A stretch of 64,000 bases of DNA. It comes from Clostridia bacterium. GTDB taxonomy: Bacteria > Bacillota > Clostridia > Oscillospirales > CAG-272. The notes below the pieces were generated by a model. It saw only the letters and a list, made by a program, of their open reading frames with translations. It searched no databases and had not been told where the DNA came from. Below, piece by piece: positions 51,617 through 61,220 of this stretch. The first letter of the stretch is position 1; the number at the start of each line of letters is the position of its first letter. Position numbers and translations under genes: made by a program. The stretch lies in the NCBI GenBank assembly GCA_017456145.1, contig JAFTJZ010000015.1, positions 61,437 to 125,436 of the forward strand, written 5' to 3'.

Positions 51617-52435
51617 TCACATGGAATAGCCGATCTTCAAAAAATTAAAGGCGATACAAGCGGCACAGAACAGTATCATCACCGCCAGCATAGCATAATC
51701 TCTGCCGCTGTAGCGCAGCTGTGTCATGCGCGTTCTTCCGTCCCCGCCGTGATAGCAACGACACTCCATCGCCGTTGCCAGCTCATCCGCACGTCGAAAG
51801 GCAGAAACCACCAGCGGTACCAGAATCGGGATCAGAGCCTTGGCACGGGAGAGTAGCGATCCGCTCGAAAAATCCGCGCCGCGCGCCTTTTGCGCAGACA
51901 TGATCTTTTCCGTTTCCTCGACCAGCGTGGGGATAAAACGCAGCGCAATGGTCATCATCATGGCAAATTCATGCACGGGCACCTTGATCTTTTTCAGCGG
52001 TGCAAGCAGCTGCTCAATGGCATCGGTCAGCATAATGGGGGTGGTGGTATAGGTCATAAACATTCCCATGCCGATGATCAGCACAAAAATACGCACCATC
52101 ATAAAGGCGGCGTTGAGAAGACCTTCAAGGGAAATGCGAATAAATTTCCACTCCACTAAAAGAGTATCCCCACCCGTCATAAAAATATTGATGATCGCGG
52201 TAAAGAGAATAATAAACAAAACCGGTCGGATACTGCGCAGCACCGTCGTCATGGGGATTTTTGACAGGATCACCAGCAAAATCGCCGATAATAACAACGC
52301 GGCAAAGCCTAAAATATTCTGACAGATAAACGAGGTAACCACGTACATCAGCGCCATGATCAGCTTGGCGCGAGGATCCAGTCGATGCAAAAGCGAATCG
52401 GCAGGATAATACTGTCCGAAAGCAAAGCCTTTCAT
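51617..52435 (-). CDS. ecfT: EcfT, ECF transporter membrane-coupling subunit
   Basis: 272 residues from ATG at 52435, overlapping the ecfA2 stop as ATGA. Starts FAFGQYYPADSLLHRLDPRAKL, the usual EcfT opening, with five or so helices and the coupling-helix motifs SAQKARGADF and FRRADELATAMECRCY that dock on the two ATPases. Shared by all S components of the cell. Confidence 0.95.
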   Translation of the reverse strand: MKGFAFGQYYPADSLLHRLDPRAKLIMALMYVVTSFICQNILGFAALLLSAILLVILSKIPMTTVLRSIRPVLFIILFTAIINIFMTGGDTLLVEWKFIRISLEGLLNAAFMMVRIFVLIIGMGMFMTYTTTPIMLTDAIEQLLAPLKKIKVPVHEFAMMMTIALRFIPTLVEETEKIMSAQKARGADFSSGSLLSRAKALIPILVPLVVSAFRRADELATAMECRCYHGGDGRTRMTQLRYSGRDYAMLAVMILFCAACIAFNFLKIGYSM

Positions 52436-53301
52436 TTCGCCTGCCCCCCTTCCCCGCGTAAAAGCTGCGCAAGGCTGTGCACCGCGTCCTCCACGGTGTA
52501 GATGCCCTGCTCCACGGGAACGCCCCGCTCGCGCAGCATACGGCAAACGGTAGAGATCTCGGGGATATCCAGCCCAACAGCAGAGAGCTCCTCGGCACGT
52601 GCGAAGACCTCACGGCAGCTCCCCTGCATCAGAACACGAGCGTGCGCCATAACGATCACGTCATCGCAAAAGCGTGCCATATCCTCCATGCTGTGGCTGA
52701 CGATAATGACCGTCGCACCGCTGCGGTCTCTGTACTCCTTCATACCGCGTAAGATAGCATCCCGACCGCGCGGATCAAGTCCTGCGGCGGGCTCGTCAAG
52801 CACCAGCACCTCAGGGCGCATCGCCATAACGCCAGCGATCGCCACACGACGTTTCTGTCCGCCCGACAGATCAAAGGGTGAGGCATCCAAAAGTGCCTCG
52901 TCCAAGCCGGCAAAGCGACAAGCCTCGCGCACCCGTGTCTCGATCTCCTCGGCAGAGAGCCCCATATTCTTCGGGCCGAACGCGATGTCAGCACGTACCG
53001 TCTCCTCAAACAGCTGATATTCCGGATACTGCATGACAAGTCCGACGCGGAAACGAATGTTTCGGATCTTTTTGGGATCCTCCCAGATGTCCTTACCGTC
53101 CAGCAGCACCAAGCCACTTTCGGGCTTGGTCAATCCGTTGAGCAGCTGCACCAGTGTGGATTTTCCCGAACCGGTATGCCCGATGATGCCCGTAACGGTG
53201 CCCTCACGCACCGAGATGCTGACGTCTTGCAGCGCGTGAACCTCAAAGGGGGTGCCTTTTCCATATAGATAATTGATAGTTTGCAGTTCGATTTTTGACA
53301 T
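52432..53301 (-). CDS. ecfA2: EcfA2, ECF transporter ATPase
   Basis: About 289 residues from ATG at 53301; the longer open frame runs into ecfA1 and is not used. Walker A GHTGSGKST, Q-loop MQYPEYQLFE, signature LSGGQKRRVAIA, Walker B VLVLDEPAAGLDP, H-loop VSHSMED. YPEYQLF is typical of the second ECF ATPase. Pairs with EcfA1 to drive EcfT and S components. The ribosome site is weak (GAGATCAGAT), so coupling with ecfA1 (13 bases upstream) is likely. Confidence 0.95.
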   Translation of the reverse strand: MSKIELQTINYLYGKGTPFEVHALQDVSISVREGTVTGIIGHTGSGKSTLVQLLNGLTKPESGLVLLDGKDIWEDPKKIRNIRFRVGLVMQYPEYQLFEETVRADIAFGPKNMGLSAEEIETRVREACRFAGLDEALLDASPFDLSGGQKRRVAIAGVMAMRPEVLVLDEPAAGLDPRGRDAILRGMKEYRDRSGATVIIVSHSMEDMARFCDDVIVMAHARVLMQGSCREVFARAEELSAVGLDIPEISTVCRMLRERGVPVEQGIYTVEDAVHSLAQLLRGEGGQAK

Positions 53302-53314
53302 ATCTGATCTCAAT

Positions 53315-54196
53315 TCATTGCAGTGATTTACTATACTCATAGGCGCGACAGATGGTCTGTACGCAATCGACGATGCTGCCGACTTTACCATCGGCAAGAA
53401 TTCCGAGCTCTCGCAGCCCATGAACCAATGCTGCCGACTGGGGAACATCCAAGCCTGCCGCCCGCAGCACATCCGGGTGTGAAAAAACCTCCTCAGGCGT
53501 ACCGTCCAACAGCACCTCGCCGTCATCCAGCACGATGATACGGTCAGCGCGCGCCGCTTCATTCATGTGGTGGGTGATGGTCAGCACCGTGATTCCACGC
53601 TCACGGTGCAAGGTTTCCACCGTGTCAATGACCTCACGACGTCCCATCGGATCCAGCATGGCAGTCGCCTCGTCTAAAATCATACATTCCGGCATCATGG
53701 CGATCAAGCCCGCAATCGCTACTCTTTGCTTTTGTCCTCCCGAAAGACGGTGCGGCTCATGATGGGCGTATTCACGCATTCCCACCATATCCAATGCCTC
53801 ATCTACGCGACGGCGAATCTCCATCGGATCAAGCCCCAGATTTTCGGGGCCAAATGCAACGTCCTCTTCGACCAACGTCGCGACCAGCTGATTGTCGGGA
53901 TTTTGAAATACCATCCCAACGCGACGACGAAGGTTGTACACATCCTCGTCGGTCATATCGGGGGAGGTGATATCCTGCCCGTCAATATATATTTTTCCCG
54001 CAGAGGGCTCTAAAATCAAGTTGAGCAATTTGGCAAAGGTAGACTTTCCCGAGCCGTTATGCCCGAGTATGGCCACATACTCTCCCTTTTCAATCGTCAG
54101 ATTCACCCCCCGCAGCACAGGGACATTAAGGTGATCCGCGCCTTCCTGCGGGTAGGAAAATTCTAAATTTTCGGTTCTGATCAGTGGTTCTGCCAC
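53315..54196 (-). CDS. ecfA1: EcfA1, ECF transporter ATPase
   Basis: 293 residues with GTG start at 54196 preceded by AAGGAGGTGAAGTTCT. Walker A GHNGSGKST, Q-loop FQNPDNQLVA, signature LSGGQKQRVAIA, Walker B CMILDEATAMLDP, H-loop ITHHMNE. FQNPDNQ is the EcfA1 hallmark. First gene of ecfA1-ecfA2-ecfT-truA. Confidence 0.95.
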   Translation of the reverse strand: MAEPLIRTENLEFSYPQEGADHLNVPVLRGVNLTIEKGEYVAILGHNGSGKSTFAKLLNLILEPSAGKIYIDGQDITSPDMTDEDVYNLRRRVGMVFQNPDNQLVATLVEEDVAFGPENLGLDPMEIRRRVDEALDMVGMREYAHHEPHRLSGGQKQRVAIAGLIAMMPECMILDEATAMLDPMGRREVIDTVETLHRERGITVLTITHHMNEAARADRIIVLDDGEVLLDGTPEEVFSHPDVLRAAGLDVPQSAALVHGLRELGILADGKVGSIVDCVQTICRAYEYSKSLQ

Positions 54197-54239
54197 AGAA
54201 CTTCACCTCCTTGAAATTCGTTTGTTATGTTTGCTTGTA

Positions 54240-55127
54240 TCATTCGCCCAAGCTACATCCGTCTGCCACCCAGCGCGTGCTGGCGCCGCAAGGAAGAGCT
54301 CCGCCCGTCTGTGTTACTCGCAGCCCCAGCTCTCCCGAGCAGGTCACCCCGCCAAATTTTCCCTCCAGCTTTTGCTGCAGAAGATATTGCATGGTCATGG
54401 GAGAGAGCCCCGTGGTATAAGAATTGAGCAAGAAAAACAGCGGGTTATCCGAAAGCAAGGGGGCACACAACGAGAGCAGCTCGTCAATGCTGTCCTCCAA
54501 TTTCCAGACTTCGCCCCCGGGGCCCCTGCCGTATGAGGGCGGATCCATAATAATGCCCTCATAGTGATTACCGCGACGCAGCTCGCGCTCGACGAACTTT
54601 TTGCAATCGTCCACAATGTAGCGGATGGGAGCATCGGCCAGCCCCGACAGTGCTGCGTTTTCCTTCGCCTGCGCAACCATGCCCTTGGCAGCATCCACGT
54701 GCACGACAGACGCGCCCGCCTTTGCCGCAGCCACCGTTGCTCCACCTGTGTAAGCAAACAGATTCAATACCTTCACGGGACGGTCTGCTGATCGGATCAG
54801 CTCGGAAAACCAATCCCAATTGGCTGCCTGCTCGGGGAAAAGTCCCGTGTGCTTAAAGCCCATCGGGCGCAGCACAAAGCCCAGCCCCAACGAATCATAG
54901 CGGATATTCCACTGCTCAGGCAGATGATTCTTCACCCATGCACCGCCTCCCGAGGAGGAACGGCGGTAAATACCATCAGCCCTTTTCCAAGCGGGATGCT
55001 TTTTGGTATTCTTCCAGATGACCTGCGGGTCGGGACGGATGAGGATCAGATCTCCCCAGCGCTCCAGGCGCTCTCCGTCCCCCGTGTCCAAAAGCTCATA
55101 ATCCTTCCAGTTTTCAGCACACCACAT
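54240..55127 (-). CDS. SAM-dependent methyltransferase, RlmI/RlmK-like
   Basis: 295 residues. Motif I NLFAYTGGATVAAAKAGA, motif II VVHVDAAKGMV, and the amino-group catalytic motif MDPPSYGRGPGG mark the class I fold of RlmI-type rRNA cytosine methyltransferases. The N-terminal PUA domain of RlmI is absent; a short RLERWGDLILIRPDPQVIW segment replaces it. ATG at 55127 follows AAGGAGACAAAAT. 16 bases after ruvC, likely one transcript. Target base unknown. Confidence 0.85.
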   Translation of the reverse strand: MWCAENWKDYELLDTGDGERLERWGDLILIRPDPQVIWKNTKKHPAWKRADGIYRRSSSGGGAWVKNHLPEQWNIRYDSLGLGFVLRPMGFKHTGLFPEQAANWDWFSELIRSADRPVKVLNLFAYTGGATVAAAKAGASVVHVDAAKGMVAQAKENAALSGLADAPIRYIVDDCKKFVERELRRGNHYEGIIMDPPSYGRGPGGEVWKLEDSIDELLSLCAPLLSDNPLFFLLNSYTTGLSPMTMQYLLQQKLEGKFGGVTCSGELGLRVTQTGGALPCGASTRWVADGCSLGE

Positions 55128-55143
55128 ATTTTGTCTCCTTGTC

Positions 55144-55644
55144 TTATGCTTGATTGTAATATCCTGCCAGACGCGACGCGCCGCTGTGGGCATGCGTCAC
55201 CGCAATGGCAAGTGCATCGGCGGTGTCGTCGGGCTTTGGAGGCTTGGGCAGTCCCAGCATCAGCGTCACCATGGAGATCACCTGCTTTTTTTCGGCGCGT
55301 CCGTAACCGACCACCGCCTGCTTGACCTGCAGTGGCGTGTATTCCGCAATGGTCAACCCCGATCGTTGTGCAGCAAGCAGGATGACTCCTCTTGCCTCCG
55401 CCACGCGGATGGCGGTTGTCTGGTTGGTGTTGAAGAACAGCTCCTCCACCGCCATCGCCTCAGGACGATATTTTTGTATGATCGCCGTCAGCTCGTCGTA
55501 AATGCGACTCAGGCGCATTTGCGTGCTTTCGTCCTTGGAGGTCAATATCGATCCGTAGCCCAGCGTTTTGAATTTGTTTTTGGTGTAATCCACCACACCC
55601 CAGCCGACAATGGCAATGCCGGGGTCAATGCCTAAAATGATCAT
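55144..55644 (-). CDS. ruvC: RuvC, Holliday junction resolvase
   Basis: 166 residues. Catalytic acids in IILGIDPGIAIVGWG (Asp7), the Glu of AVEELFF, and the KPDDTADALAIAVTHA pair are all present. It cuts four-way junctions with RuvAB; ruvAB are not in the window. GGAGGCGCGC precedes the ATG. Own promoter. Confidence 0.96.
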   Translation of the reverse strand: MIILGIDPGIAIVGWGVVDYTKNKFKTLGYGSILTSKDESTQMRLSRIYDELTAIIQKYRPEAMAVEELFFNTNQTTAIRVAEARGVILLAAQRSGLTIAEYTPLQVKQAVVGYGRAEKKQVISMVTLMLGLPKPPKPDDTADALAIAVTHAHSGASRLAGYYNQA

Positions 55645-55683
55645 GCGCGCCTCCTTGACGTAAGCTCCCTATCTTATCAGTAT

Positions 55684-55712
55684 ATCATACCACAAAATTC
55701 CTCATAAGTCAA
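55684..55712 (-). promoter_or_regulatory. Promoter of ruvC
   Basis: Minus strand: -35 TTGACT (55712-55707), 17-base spacer, -10 TATGAT (55689-55684). Confidence 0.75.
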
Positions 55713-55855
55713 ATATATTACAAAATATTTTCAAAAAATTTACTTCTTCCCCTCTTATCCTTCGCACAACACGGCGGCTTTTCAGCAAATACAGCACCAC
55801 CGTAAGCAAAAACGCGGAAAGTATGATATAAAATGTAAATTTTTATGTTGTATAC

Positions 55856-55884
55856 TTGCTTTTTTCTCTGATTTCATGTATAAT
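55856..55884 (+). promoter_or_regulatory. Promoter of the large lipoprotein gene
   Basis: -35 TTGCTT (55856-55861), 17-base spacer, -10 TATAAT (55879-55884), 58 bases before the start codon. The rest of the 298-base divergent gap is A+T-rich and shows nothing else. Confidence 0.75.
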
Positions 55885-55942
55885 GTAGTCACATCGCTCG
55901 CGACACAGCCATTGTTTCGCAAAATGAGAAAGGAGTATATCT

Positions 55943-58900
55943 ATGAAGTTCAACTTTCGTCGTCTTCTGTCCCTTGTTCTCTGCCTTTGCATGATCTGCA
56001 CGTGCGTGCTCGGCAGCCTGTCTGCCTGCACCAAGGACGGTGAGGATGACAATCCCGACAGCGGAGATCAGCCCGAGGTGCCACTGATCACGCTGGTGGA
56101 CGGTACAACCGAATATACGGTCTATCGCCCGGATATCACCATCCAAGAGGTCATCAACGCTGCCGCAAAGCTGCGCACCTGCATTGAGGCGGCTACCGGT
56201 GTTGCCATCGGTATCAGTGATGACTATGTTCCCCGCGGCGAGGAGGTTCCCACCGACACCTGTGACATTCTCGTCGGTCTGACCAATCGCGCCGAGAGTA
56301 CACAGATCCACGCTACGCTGGCCGAGGGTGAATACGCCATTCAGATGGTCGGCAAGCGTCTGGTCATTGTCGGTTACGATGATGATTGTACCATTGCCGC
56401 TGTCGAATATTTCATCGACAACATTCTCGGCTATAACGAGGAGGCCAACACCTACGCCGTCACCAAGATCGAATTAGCGGAAGATTATGCGCAGAAGGGC
56501 ATCTACACGCCCGAGCCCGTTGTGATCGTTCCTCCGACGTATGAGACCATTTACGGCGAGCAGAACAAACCTACCGTCTCTCCTGCGACCTACATCCGCC
56601 CCTACTACGAATTGGAAAACGGCCTGTACGTTCAAAGTTACGATTCCTTTGATCTGCAGGGTGTACGCACCACCTTCCAGGCAAGCGTACTTTACACAGA
56701 CACCCGCGCGGTCAACGCCGACTCGGTCATGGTCTATTCGACCTCGGGTGAAAACTTTGCCACATGGTACGAATCCGAGGACTACGTCGTGGATATGATG
56801 ATCGCCATCAACCGCGCCGACGCCTCCTACCTTGACCTTGACAAGGATAATTACAATGACATCCAGATGGATTCCTCGGGCAATTATCTGGAGCACCCTG
56901 CCGGCGGCTCCTACTACATGGTTCCCTCCGAGGATTGGATCGAATTTGCATGGTATGAGATGCTGCTGCCCATGATCGAGCAGTATCATCCCCAGACCAT
57001 CGCACTGGAGGAGCCTGAGATGTGGATCCGCGCAGGCTACTCCCAGACCTTCAAGGATGAATGGGAAGAATTTTACGGCGAGGAATGGGAGGCCCCCAAT
57101 TCCTCTGCTGCCGCCAACCTCAAGGCAAATTTGCTCAAGACCTATCTGTTTGAGAGAATCCTGACCGAGCTTTCCAAGCGCGTCAAGGAAGTCTCCCCCA
57201 ACACGCAGATCTACATTGCGACCCACTCGACTGTCAACTATGCTGCTTGGTCGATCACGGCAGGTCTGAATACTTATCTGGCTCTGGACGTCATCGACGG
57301 CGTTATCGGTCAGACGTGGGCTGACACCCACAACAGTGCCTTCCCCTACAACGGCTCCAACACCGTGGATAATTTCACCAATGCGTTTATCGAGTATTGC
57401 TCTTATGTCGACAGTGTCGAGGGCACCAACTTTTACGCTCTGGCTGACCCGGTCATGGACAGCACCACCCGTACCGAAGAGGGCTGCCAGTATTTCTACC
57501 GTCAGTCGATCGCAGCACAGCTGATGCAGCCCGAGATCAACCGTTTCCAGATTTTGCCTTGGGTACAGCGTGCCTTCGGCAGCGCCACCAGCGCATATCG
57601 CACGGTACAATCTCAAATCTTCGCCATGCTCAACGATATCGGCGGTGAGGAGATCACCATGACGGCCGGTACGCCGGGTATCAGTTATCTGGCATCCGAC
57701 TCTCTGTCCTGGATGAACACCGGCTCGGGCTGGTCGCTCAATCCGACCGACGGTATGTATGGTCTGTGCGCACCGCTGGTTCGCGACGGCGTCCCGGTCA
57801 AGATGAAGGCCATGGAGCAGATCTACACGGCTGATGATCTTGAAGATGTCACCCTCCTGCTTGCAAGCTATGATACTTCGGTTCCTCTGTCCGAGGAGGT
57901 CAACATCGCCATTGCCGATTGGGTCAAGGCAGGCGGTACGCTGCTGTATATCTCGGGACACAACCAATACTGGGATATCGATGACTATTTCTTCTGGGCT
58001 GACGATGTCACGCCGCTGTACAACCTTCTGCGCCATCTGGGACTTGAAGAAATCACGGTCAACACCGGGGATAACAACGGTATCAAGCCGTCCTCCCGTC
58101 TCTCTGCTACCGTGATCGATCTTGAGGATACCTTCGATAATCACGCCCTCTCCTCTTACGCCAGCTACGCCATCACCTTTGACGGTGCCGAAAACCCCGT
58201 CATGAAGATCGGCAATAAGGTCATCGGTTTTGAAGAGTCCGTCGGCGAAGGCAACGTCGTTGTCATGGGTATTCCCACCGCAGCCTTTGCGCAGTACAAG
58301 GGAGGCTCTACCATGCTGCGTACGTTGGTTGAGTACGCGCTGCAGTATACAGAGTATGAATACGTCTCCTCCGATCTGATGATCACCGAGCGTGGCAAGT
58401 ACGTCATTGCACACGCATTTGACGAGCCTGTTGAGCTGGAGGGCACCTACATCAATCTCTTTGATGAAAATCTGGCCATTCTGGTCGACCCTGTCGTTCC
58501 CAAGGAAGACAGCCTGATTCTTATCAATACCGATAATTTCGATCTCTCGATCCCTCGCCTGGGCTTTTCTTCGGGTGAAGTGGATGATGCAACACTTTCG
58601 GAGAGTGCGAACACAACAACGTATCAGTTCACCTCGGCGACCAACACCATCATTTGTAACCGCCTGCTCGCGCCCACGGGTACCTATCCGCAGTCCGTCA
58701 CTGTCACCGATCAGAACGGAACCGAAAAGACACTGCTCTCAATCCTTTGGGATGATGATACCCATTCCCTGCGCTTTACCGTGGATGGTTCCCGCGAGCC
58801 GCTGACCGTCACCGTCAAGTGGGGCAACGAGAAGGGCAAGTTGGAAGGCTCCTCCTACGTTTACGAGGAGATCAATATCGCAGTCAACAACAAGGAGGCT

Positions 58901-59839
58901 GACAAGGAATATGTCCACTCCAGTACGGCCGCTACCAACGACACCTGCCGTTTCTGCGACTTGGATCGCCAGCTGATCTATCGCTTTGACACCACCGATT
59001 ACAACTCTCCCATCTACCAATTTGACGTTGCGCAGAACTACATCATTGAGGTCTCGGGCGATGGTGAGAATTGGGAAATGATCGCCGACTATTCCGAGGG
59101 CGGAACCGTCGAGCATATTAAGGATGCCGACAACGCAACCATCTTTACCATCGATCCGACGAATTATGAATCCGTTGAGGAGACCGGTATTCTGTACGTT
59201 CGTTTCCGTAACAGCAACACTTCCATGGGCTGGGGTGCGCGCGTATCGATGCTGACCATCCGCCACCTGGTTGAGATGGATGCCGATGCAGGCGAGAGCA
59301 CCGATTGGCTCACAGGTAAAAACAACACCTCGAGCATCGATGACGATGCCATGACCGTACCCACCAGCACTGCGCAGACCGAGGCAAAGTATCTGGTCAA
59401 GACCGAAAACGGCGTCTCCACCTACAAGCGCAGAGTCAATACCAACACCAGCAACGAGGATATTGATTTTATTATCCTCAATACCGCGCAGTCCAACGCC
59501 AATATCCGTTATTGCGATAATGAACGCCAGCTGATCTATTGCTTTGACGTCTCCGAAATGCTTAATTGTGAGTTGACCTTCCGCGTATATCAGAATTATA
59601 TCGTGGAGGTCAGCAACGACAACGAGAACTGGGAGATCATCGCCAACTACTACGACATCAGCGGCGGCAAGCACCTGACCACAGGCGGCAACGAAATTGA
59701 CGTCGATGTCAACCCCGATGATTTCGATTGTGACGAGACGGGCGAGTGCTACGTCCGCATCCGCAACTGCGATACCTCAAAGGGCTGGGGCGGTACCATC
59801 CGTTACTTCGATATGAACTACTCCAGAGCCGCAAAATAA
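55943..59839 (+). CDS. Large surface lipoprotein, glycoside-hydrolase-like, with duplicated C-terminal modules
   Basis: 1298 residues. Lipoprotein signal with LSAC at 26-29, so anchored outside. Residues ~40-170 resemble the N-terminal accessory domain of GH20/GH67-type enzymes (DILVGLTNR, YAIQMVGKRLVIVGYDDD). Residues ~215-600 look like a barrel with acidic motif IALEEPEMWIRAGY near 352. Residues ~630-800 resemble a ThuA/amidotransferase-like domain (TLLLASYDTSVP, WVKAGGTLLYISGHNQYW). Two related modules end the protein at ~998-1115 and ~1185-1290, each with CD-x-x-RQLIY, QNYI-x-EVS, ENWE-x-IA and GWG. Probably acts on a glycan; substrate and activity unproven. AGAAAGGAGTATATCT precedes the ATG. 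Confidence 0.75.
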   Translation: MKFNFRRLLSLVLCLCMICTCVLGSLSACTKDGEDDNPDSGDQPEVPLITLVDGTTEYTVYRPDITIQEVINAAAKLRTCIEAATGVAIGISDDYVPRGEEVPTDTCDILVGLTNRAESTQIHATLAEGEYAIQMVGKRLVIVGYDDDCTIAAVEYFIDNILGYNEEANTYAVTKIELAEDYAQKGIYTPEPVVIVPPTYETIYGEQNKPTVSPATYIRPYYELENGLYVQSYDSFDLQGVRTTFQASVLYTDTRAVNADSVMVYSTSGENFATWYESEDYVVDMMIAINRADASYLDLDKDNYNDIQMDSSGNYLEHPAGGSYYMVPSEDWIEFAWYEMLLPMIEQYHPQTIALEEPEMWIRAGYSQTFKDEWEEFYGEEWEAPNSSAAANLKANLLKTYLFERILTELSKRVKEVSPNTQIYIATHSTVNYAAWSITAGLNTYLALDVIDGVIGQTWADTHNSAFPYNGSNTVDNFTNAFIEYCSYVDSVEGTNFYALADPVMDSTTRTEEGCQYFYRQSIAAQLMQPEINRFQILPWVQRAFGSATSAYRTVQSQIFAMLNDIGGEEITMTAGTPGISYLASDSLSWMNTGSGWSLNPTDGMYGLCAPLVRDGVPVKMKAMEQIYTADDLEDVTLLLASYDTSVPLSEEVNIAIADWVKAGGTLLYISGHNQYWDIDDYFFWADDVTPLYNLLRHLGLEEITVNTGDNNGIKPSSRLSATVIDLEDTFDNHALSSYASYAITFDGAENPVMKIGNKVIGFEESVGEGNVVVMGIPTAAFAQYKGGSTMLRTLVEYALQYTEYEYVSSDLMITERGKYVIAHAFDEPVELEGTYINLFDENLAILVDPVVPKEDSLILINTDNFDLSIPRLGFSSGEVDDATLSESANTTTYQFTSATNTIICNRLLAPTGTYPQSVTVTDQNGTEKTLLSILWDDDTHSLRFTVDGSREPLTVTVKWGNEKGKLEGSSYVYEEINIAVNNKEADKEYVHSSTAATNDTCRFCDLDRQLIYRFDTTDYNSPIYQFDVAQNYIIEVSGDGENWEMIADYSEGGTVEHIKDADNATIFTIDPTNYESVEETGILYVRFRNSNTSMGWGARVSMLTIRHLVEMDADAGESTDWLTGKNNTSSIDDDAMTVPTSTAQTEAKYLVKTENGVSTYKRRVNTNTSNEDIDFIILNTAQSNANIRYCDNERQLIYCFDVSEMLNCELTFRVYQNYIVEVSNDNENWEIIANYYDISGGKHLTTGGNEIDVDVNPDDFDCDETGECYVRIRNCDTSKGWGGTIRYFDMNYSRAAK

Positions 59840-59927
59840 AAATCCCATACGATTTCCTGACAAAATCCTGAAACCCGGTAGGGGCGGGATTCAATGTTCC
59901 TGAAATCGAATGGTATCAACACGCAAA

Positions 59928-59955
59928 GGGCTGTCTCACGCAGGTGAGGCAGCCC
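59928..59955 (+). terminator. Hairpin after the large lipoprotein (GGGCTGTCTCA type)
   Basis: GGGCTGTCTCA (59928-59938) pairs with TGAGGCAGCCC (59945-59955), one mismatch; followed by GATCTTTAT, a weak T run. Confidence 0.65.
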
Positions 59956-59972
59956 GATCTTTATAAGTTAAA

Positions 59973-60019
59973 ACAGACGACCATGCAAAATCCGTTGCTG
60001 CGGTCGTCTGTCTTTTTTT
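59973..60019 (+). terminator. Second, strong terminator after the large lipoprotein
   Basis: ACAGACGACC (59973-59982) pairs with GGTCGTCTGT (60002-60011), followed by CTTTTTTTC. Confidence 0.85.
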
Positions 60020-60034
60020 CGCAATGCGATGATA

Positions 60035-61180
60035 TTACCAGATCTTTTTGTAAAGCTCGATCACTTCCTCAAGCGTCGGCGTACGTGGATTGGTGGCGGT
60101 ACAGCCGTCGGCCAATGCCGCAGCTGCCATGTCGTTGATCGCCTCAAAATAATCAGCGGCACTGACACTGCCAAGATCGCGGATGTTGGAGGGAATGTCC
60201 ATCTCACTGTTCATAAAACGAAGATAAGCAACCAGCGCATGGACCGTTGTGATCTCATTGAGGTTGCTGACCCCCAGCACGCGCGCGACGTTGCAGTATT
60301 TCCGCACACAGGGATCATATTCCTTGCGGGAACGGCTTGCACGGTCGATGCGACTGTTGTACTGAATGATCGTGGGCAGAAGAATTGCATTGGCACGCCC
60401 GTGCGGAATATGGAACTTCGCACCAAGCTGATGTGCCATACCGTGCGTCAAGCCGAGCGATGCGGAATTGAAGGCAAGACCGGCAAGACAGGATGCAATG
60501 TGCATCTTGCGTCTTGCGTGGCTGTCCTCGCAGCTTGCATAAGAGCGCAGCAGAAACTGTCCGCAGATCTCAACGCTCTTCTCTGCCAAAGCGCCGGAAA
60601 ATTCATTGTTGTTGATGCTTACATATGCCTCGATGGCGTGTGTCATAACGTCCATACCCGTATCGGCAGTGATCGATGCGGGAACGCTTTTGACCAGCTC
60701 CTCGTCCAGAATCGCCTCATCGGGAATCATGTCATCCGAGGAGAGGGGATATTTGCGATTCGCCTCGGAATCGGTGATCACGGCAAAGGAGGTCACCTCG
60801 CTGCCTGTTCCGCTGGTAGTGGGAATGGCAAACATCGGAATGCGCTCACTCTGTGACATCTCCGCGGCAAATTTACGCACCCCCTTGGCAAGATCAAGAG
60901 CAGACCCGCCGCCCACTGCAACAATGTAATCGGGGTGGAACGCCATCAGCTGACGAACACCGCCAATAATCTTCTCAATGGGGGGATCGGGCACAACGTC
61001 CTGATAGATCTCGTATGTGACCTGTGTCCGATCGAGACGCCCTGTCACCTGGCGGATCAAGCCGCTGCTGACAACGAAGGGATCTGCGATGATCAGTACA
61101 CGCTCCGTCTTGAAATCCAGCAAGCGATCCAATGCATTTTGTCCGAAATTGATTTTTGTTTTGACCTCAAAGGTTTTCAT
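60035..61180 (-). CDS. Iron-containing alcohol dehydrogenase
   Basis: 381 residues of the group III (Fe-ADH) family. NAD-binding VAVGGGSALDLAKG near 88-101, PTTSGTGSEVT, and the iron ligands in ADTGMDVMTHAIEAY (Asp, His) and LTHGMAHQLGAKFHIPHGRANA (two His). Reduces an aldehyde to alcohol with NAD(P)H during fermentation; closest in feel to 1-propanol/butanol dehydrogenases, substrate not assignable. GGAGCTTTCC precedes the ATG. Downstream of yebC by 40 bases; no own promoter obvious. Confidence 0.92.
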   Translation of the reverse strand: MKTFEVKTKINFGQNALDRLLDFKTERVLIIADPFVVSSGLIRQVTGRLDRTQVTYEIYQDVVPDPPIEKIIGGVRQLMAFHPDYIVAVGGGSALDLAKGVRKFAAEMSQSERIPMFAIPTTSGTGSEVTSFAVITDSEANRKYPLSSDDMIPDEAILDEELVKSVPASITADTGMDVMTHAIEAYVSINNNEFSGALAEKSVEICGQFLLRSYASCEDSHARRKMHIASCLAGLAFNSASLGLTHGMAHQLGAKFHIPHGRANAILLPTIIQYNSRIDRASRSRKEYDPCVRKYCNVARVLGVSNLNEITTVHALVAYLRFMNSEMDIPSNIRDLGSVSAADYFEAINDMAAAALADGCTATNPRTPTLEEVIELYKKIW

Positions 61181-61220
61181 GGAAAGCTCCTCCGATATGC
61201 TGTGGTGTCAAAGCCGGGCG

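Noticed and set aside
56474-58414. 646-codon minus-strand open frame inside the large lipoprotein gene
   Set aside because: Repeated DNA composition keeps the opposite strand open; no start site or domain.
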